A stretch of 64,000 nucleotides of DNA from Geodermatophilus telluris. Its GTDB lineage: Bacteria; Actinomycetota; Actinomycetes; Mycobacteriales; Geodermatophilaceae. Under the pieces are notes generated by a model that ran no database searches, was not told the DNA's origin, and was given only the letters and a program-made list of their open reading frames with translations. Position numbers and translations under genes: made by a program. Below, one piece after another: positions 61,686 to 64,000 of the stretch (positions are counted from its first letter, which is position 1; every line of letters begins with the position of its first letter). The stretch lies in NCBI RefSeq assembly GCF_900102745.1, contig NZ_FMZF01000001.1:930001-994000 (forward strand), read 5' to 3'.

Positions 61686-63383
61686 TCAGCCCCGCAGCTC
61701 GGGGAAGTCGGTGTCGGCGTAGTCGGTGCCGGTGCCCCGCGGCGCCGCCTCCTCCTCGCGCTGCCGCAGCTCGACCCGGCGGATCTTCCCCGAGATCGTC
61801 TTGGGCAGCTCCGCGAACTCCACCCGCCGCACCCGCAGGAACGGCGCCAGCCGCTCGCGGGCGTGCCGCAGCACCGCCAGCGCCGTCTCCGGCCCGGGCT
61901 CCCAGCCCGGCGCCAGGGTGACGTAGGCCTTGGGCACCGCCAGCCGCACCGGGTCGGGCACCGGGACGACGGCGGCCTCCACCACCGCCGGGTGCTCGAT
62001 CAGCACGCTCTCCAGCTCGAACGGGCTGATCTTGTAGTCGCTGGCCTTGAACACGTCGTCGGTGCGCCCGACGTAGGTGATGTAGCCGTCGGCGTCCCGG
62101 GTCGCGACGTCGCCGGTGTGGTAGTACCCGCCGGCCATCGCCTCGGCCGCCCGCTCCGGGTCGCCCTGGTAGCCGGTCATCAGGCTCAGCGGCCGCTGCG
62201 AGAGGTCCAGGCAGATCTCGCCGTCGTCGCCCTGCTGCCCGGTGACCGGGTCGACCAGCACCACCGGCACGCCCGGCAGTGGCCGGCCCATCGAGCCCGG
62301 CCGCACCTCGGCACCGGCCGGGTTGCCCACCGACGCCGTCGTCTCGGTCTGGCCGTACCCGTCGCGCAGGGTGAGCCCCCAGTGCCGGCGCACCTGCTCG
62401 ATGACCTCGGGGTTGAGCGGCTCGCCGGCGGCGATGACCTCCCGCAGCTGCCCGGGCCCGCCCGACAGGTCGGCCTGGATGAGCATCCGCCACACGGTCG
62501 GCGGCGCGCAGAACGTGGTGATCCCGGCCTTGCGGACGCGGGTGAGCATCGCGGTGGCGTCGAAGCGCCTGTAGTTGGCCAGGTAGACGGTCGCCTCGGC
62601 CGCCCACGGCGCGAAGAAGCAGCTCCACGCGTGCTTGGCCCAGCCCGGCGAGCTGATGTTGAGGTGCACGTCACCGGGCTGCACGCCCAGCCAGTACATC
62701 GTCGACAGGTGCCCGACCGGGTAGCTGACCTGGGTGTGCTCGACCAGCTTGGGCCGGCTGGTGGTGCCGCTGGTGAAGTACAGCAGCAGCGGGTCGCCGG
62801 GCTCGGTGCCCGGGTGGCCGAGCGGCGCGTCCGGCGCGCCGGCGGCGTCGGCGTAGGGCGCCCAGCCGGCGGCCTCCCCGCCGACGACCACCCGTCCGTA
62901 GTCGCCCGGGACGTCGGCGAACTTGCCGGCCTCGGCGACGTCGGCGACGACGTGGCGGGCGCCGGTGCGGCCGATGCGGTCGGTCAGGTCGGCCGGCGGC
63001 AGCGCGGTCGTGGTCGGCATGATCACCGCGCCGAGCTTCATCACGGCGAGCATGGACTCCCACAGCTCGACCCGGTTGCCGAGCATGAGGACGACGCGGT
63101 CGCCGCGCCGCACGCCGCGCTCGCGCAGCCACGCGGCCACCTGGTCGGAGCGGCGGGACAGCTCGGCGAACGACCAGCGGCCCTCGCTGCCGTCGTCCTC
63201 GCTGATGACCAGGCCGGGCCGGTCGACGCCGCGGGCGACCTCGTCGAACCAGTCGACCGCCCAGTTGAACGGCCCCTCGATCACCGGCCAGCGGAACTCG
63301 GCCGCCGCCCTCACGGGGTCGCCGCGCAGCGCGAGCAGCTGGTCGCGGGCGGCGCGGTAGGCGGAGGTGGCGGTGCCGGGCAT
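61686..63383 (-). CDS. AMP-binding acyl-CoA synthetase
   Basis: This 565-residue adenylate-forming enzyme has the phosphate loop LLYFTSGTTSRPKLVEH, the GYGQTETTASVG motif, TGDVATRDADGYITYVGRTDDVFKASDYKISPFELE and the catalytic Lys in PKTISGKIRR. The overall shape fits acetyl/medium-chain acyl-CoA synthetases that form acyl-CoA from an acid, CoA and ATP. It may activate acids produced by the nearby alcohol dehydrogenases. It is convergent with the zinc alcohol dehydrogenase and divergent from a GAF regulator. Confidence 0.9.
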   Translation of the reverse strand: MPGTATSAYRAARDQLLALRGDPVRAAAEFRWPVIEGPFNWAVDWFDEVARGVDRPGLVISEDDGSEGRWSFAELSRRSDQVAAWLRERGVRRGDRVVLMLGNRVELWESMLAVMKLGAVIMPTTTALPPADLTDRIGRTGARHVVADVAEAGKFADVPGDYGRVVVGGEAAGWAPYADAAGAPDAPLGHPGTEPGDPLLLYFTSGTTSRPKLVEHTQVSYPVGHLSTMYWLGVQPGDVHLNISSPGWAKHAWSCFFAPWAAEATVYLANYRRFDATAMLTRVRKAGITTFCAPPTVWRMLIQADLSGGPGQLREVIAAGEPLNPEVIEQVRRHWGLTLRDGYGQTETTASVGNPAGAEVRPGSMGRPLPGVPVVLVDPVTGQQGDDGEICLDLSQRPLSLMTGYQGDPERAAEAMAGGYYHTGDVATRDADGYITYVGRTDDVFKASDYKISPFELESVLIEHPAVVEAAVVPVPDPVRLAVPKAYVTLAPGWEPGPETALAVLRHARERLAPFLRVRRVEFAELPKTISGKIRRVELRQREEEAAPRGTGTDYADTDFPELRG

Positions 63384-63512
63384 CGGCGGCTCCTCGTCGG
63401 GCGGGGTGCGGACCGGTGCATGGTCCGCCCGGCTCCCGGCGCGCCGCCACCCCCGTTCGCGCCGGTCGGCCGGAGGGCCGCCGGGGCCGCCGGGCGCCCC
63501 GGTGACCTGCGG

Positions 63513-63531
63513 TAACGTGACCCCGGTCACG
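63513..63531. promoter_or_regulatory. CRP/GlxR-like palindrome between acyl-CoA synthetase and GAF regulator
   Basis: CGTGACCCCGGTCACG (63516-63531) contains GTGA-N6-TCAC with an extra matching base pair on each side. It overlaps a TAACGT hexamer (63513-63518) that could be the -10 of the rightward gene. Confidence 0.55.
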
Positions 63532-63561
63532 AGCGTCGCCGCCGAGCGAGGAGGTCTGAGC

Positions 63562-64000
63562 GTGTCCCTGCCGGCAGCCGCGCGCCCCGACGACCGCGAC
63601 GCGCTGCGCGCCGCCGTCCGGGAGGTCCGCGCGGGCTCGGGGATGAGCGTGGCGTTCGCCGGCCCGGTGGGCAGCGACAGCGTCCGCATCGAGGAGATCG
63701 TCGGCGCGCGCACCCGCTACCTGCGGGGGCTGGACGTGCGCTCCGGCGCGGGGCTGGGCGGCCGGGTGCTGCGGGAGGGCCGGCCGGCCGGCGTCGAGGA
63801 CTACTCCAGCGCGCTGGACATCACCCACGACTACGACGGCCCGGTGCTGGCCGAGGGGCTGTGCACGGTCGCCGCCGCGCCGGTGCTGGTCACCGGCCGC
63901 CCGCGGGCGGTGCTCTACGCGGCCAGCAGGGAGAACGGGTCGGTGGGCGACCGGGTGCGCGACGCGCTGGGCCGGGCGGCGGCGCGGATGGCCGCCGAGC
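63562..64000 (+). CDS. GAF-domain regulator, N-terminal part (runs off the window)
   Basis: The first 146 residues of a gene that continues beyond the window are visible. They form a GAF-like domain: VRIEEIVGARTRYLRGLDVRSGAGLGGRVLREGRPAGVEDYSSA, the key part being SGAGLGGRVLREGRP, then APVLVTGRPRAVLYAA. Proteins of this start are usually LuxR-type regulators with a C-terminal HTH, which would lie outside. The GTG has a GAGGAGG site. It is divergent from the acyl-CoA synthetase and may control it. Confidence 0.75.
   Translation, partial: MSLPAAARPDDRDALRAAVREVRAGSGMSVAFAGPVGSDSVRIEEIVGARTRYLRGLDVRSGAGLGGRVLREGRPAGVEDYSSALDITHDYDGPVLAEGLCTVAAAPVLVTGRPRAVLYAASRENGSVGDRVRDALGRAAARMAAE

Overview
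The window is 64 kb of very GC-rich DNA with tightly packed, often stop/start-overlapping genes and frequent GTG and TTG starts. Gene content points to an actinobacterium: mycofactocin biosynthesis, F420-dependent enzymes, NDMA-type alcohol dehydrogenases, aerobic CO-dehydrogenase-like cox genes and IdeR-type iron boxes. The overall style suggests Geodermatophilaceae (Blastococcus, Geodermatophilus, Modestobacter), but that is inference. No tRNA, rRNA, insertion sequence, prophage or CRISPR array was seen. No gap between called genes exceeds 300 bp.

Layout. 0-9 kb is housekeeping: the end of metY with metX, a threonine-aldolase-like enzyme, a gamma carbonic anhydrase, a MetE-core protein, an APC permease, an NlpC/P60 cell-wall hydrolase, small hypotheticals and an F420:NADP reductase. 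9.2-19.4 kb is a fatty/carboxylic-acid catabolic block. A leftward run holds an LLM flavin/F420 oxidoreductase, three crotonases, two acyl-CoA dehydrogenases, an SDR and a TetR regulator. A short divergent operon carries a third acyl-CoA dehydrogenase and an APH-like phosphotransferase. 19.8-28.4 kb holds tldD/tldE, an MBL hydrolase, an ArsR-SRPBCC pair with a readable promoter and operators, an amidohydrolase, and a DedA-HAD-hydrolase operon. 28.4-33.4 kb is a leftward coxS-coxL-coxM-coxG operon of the form II type (AYRGAGR motif).

33.6-64 kb is dominated by mycofactocin and alcohol oxidation. The biosynthetic genes are scattered: mftF near 37 kb, mftE near 42 kb, and mftA-mftB-mftC with divergent mftR at 45.6-48 kb. 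Likely client enzymes surround them: a mycofactocin-coupled SDR, an NDMA-type methanol dehydrogenase followed by a MoxR ATPase and a CoxE-like VWA protein, an iron-type alcohol dehydrogenase in an operon with a two-component system, and a zinc NDMA-dependent alcohol dehydrogenase. mftD is not in the window. An iron-siderophore binding lipoprotein with an IdeR box, an NCS1 permease, MFS exporters and a PLP enzyme are interspersed.

How it fits together. MftA is a 40-residue peptide ending in the hallmark IDGMCGVY. MftB should present it to the radical SAM enzyme MftC, MftE should trim it and MftF should glycosylate it, giving a redox cofactor that reoxidises the tightly bound nicotinamide of the client dehydrogenases. 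The MoxR/VWA pair, with a histidine-rich tail on the ATPase, probably matures or activates the methanol dehydrogenase. CRP-like GTGA-N6-TCAC sites recur upstream of three of these transcription units. Other notable non-coding structure includes a two-module palindromic element present twice with the modules in swapped order, four helically phased 8-bp repeats, several strong intercistronic stem-loops and one long nested inverted repeat.
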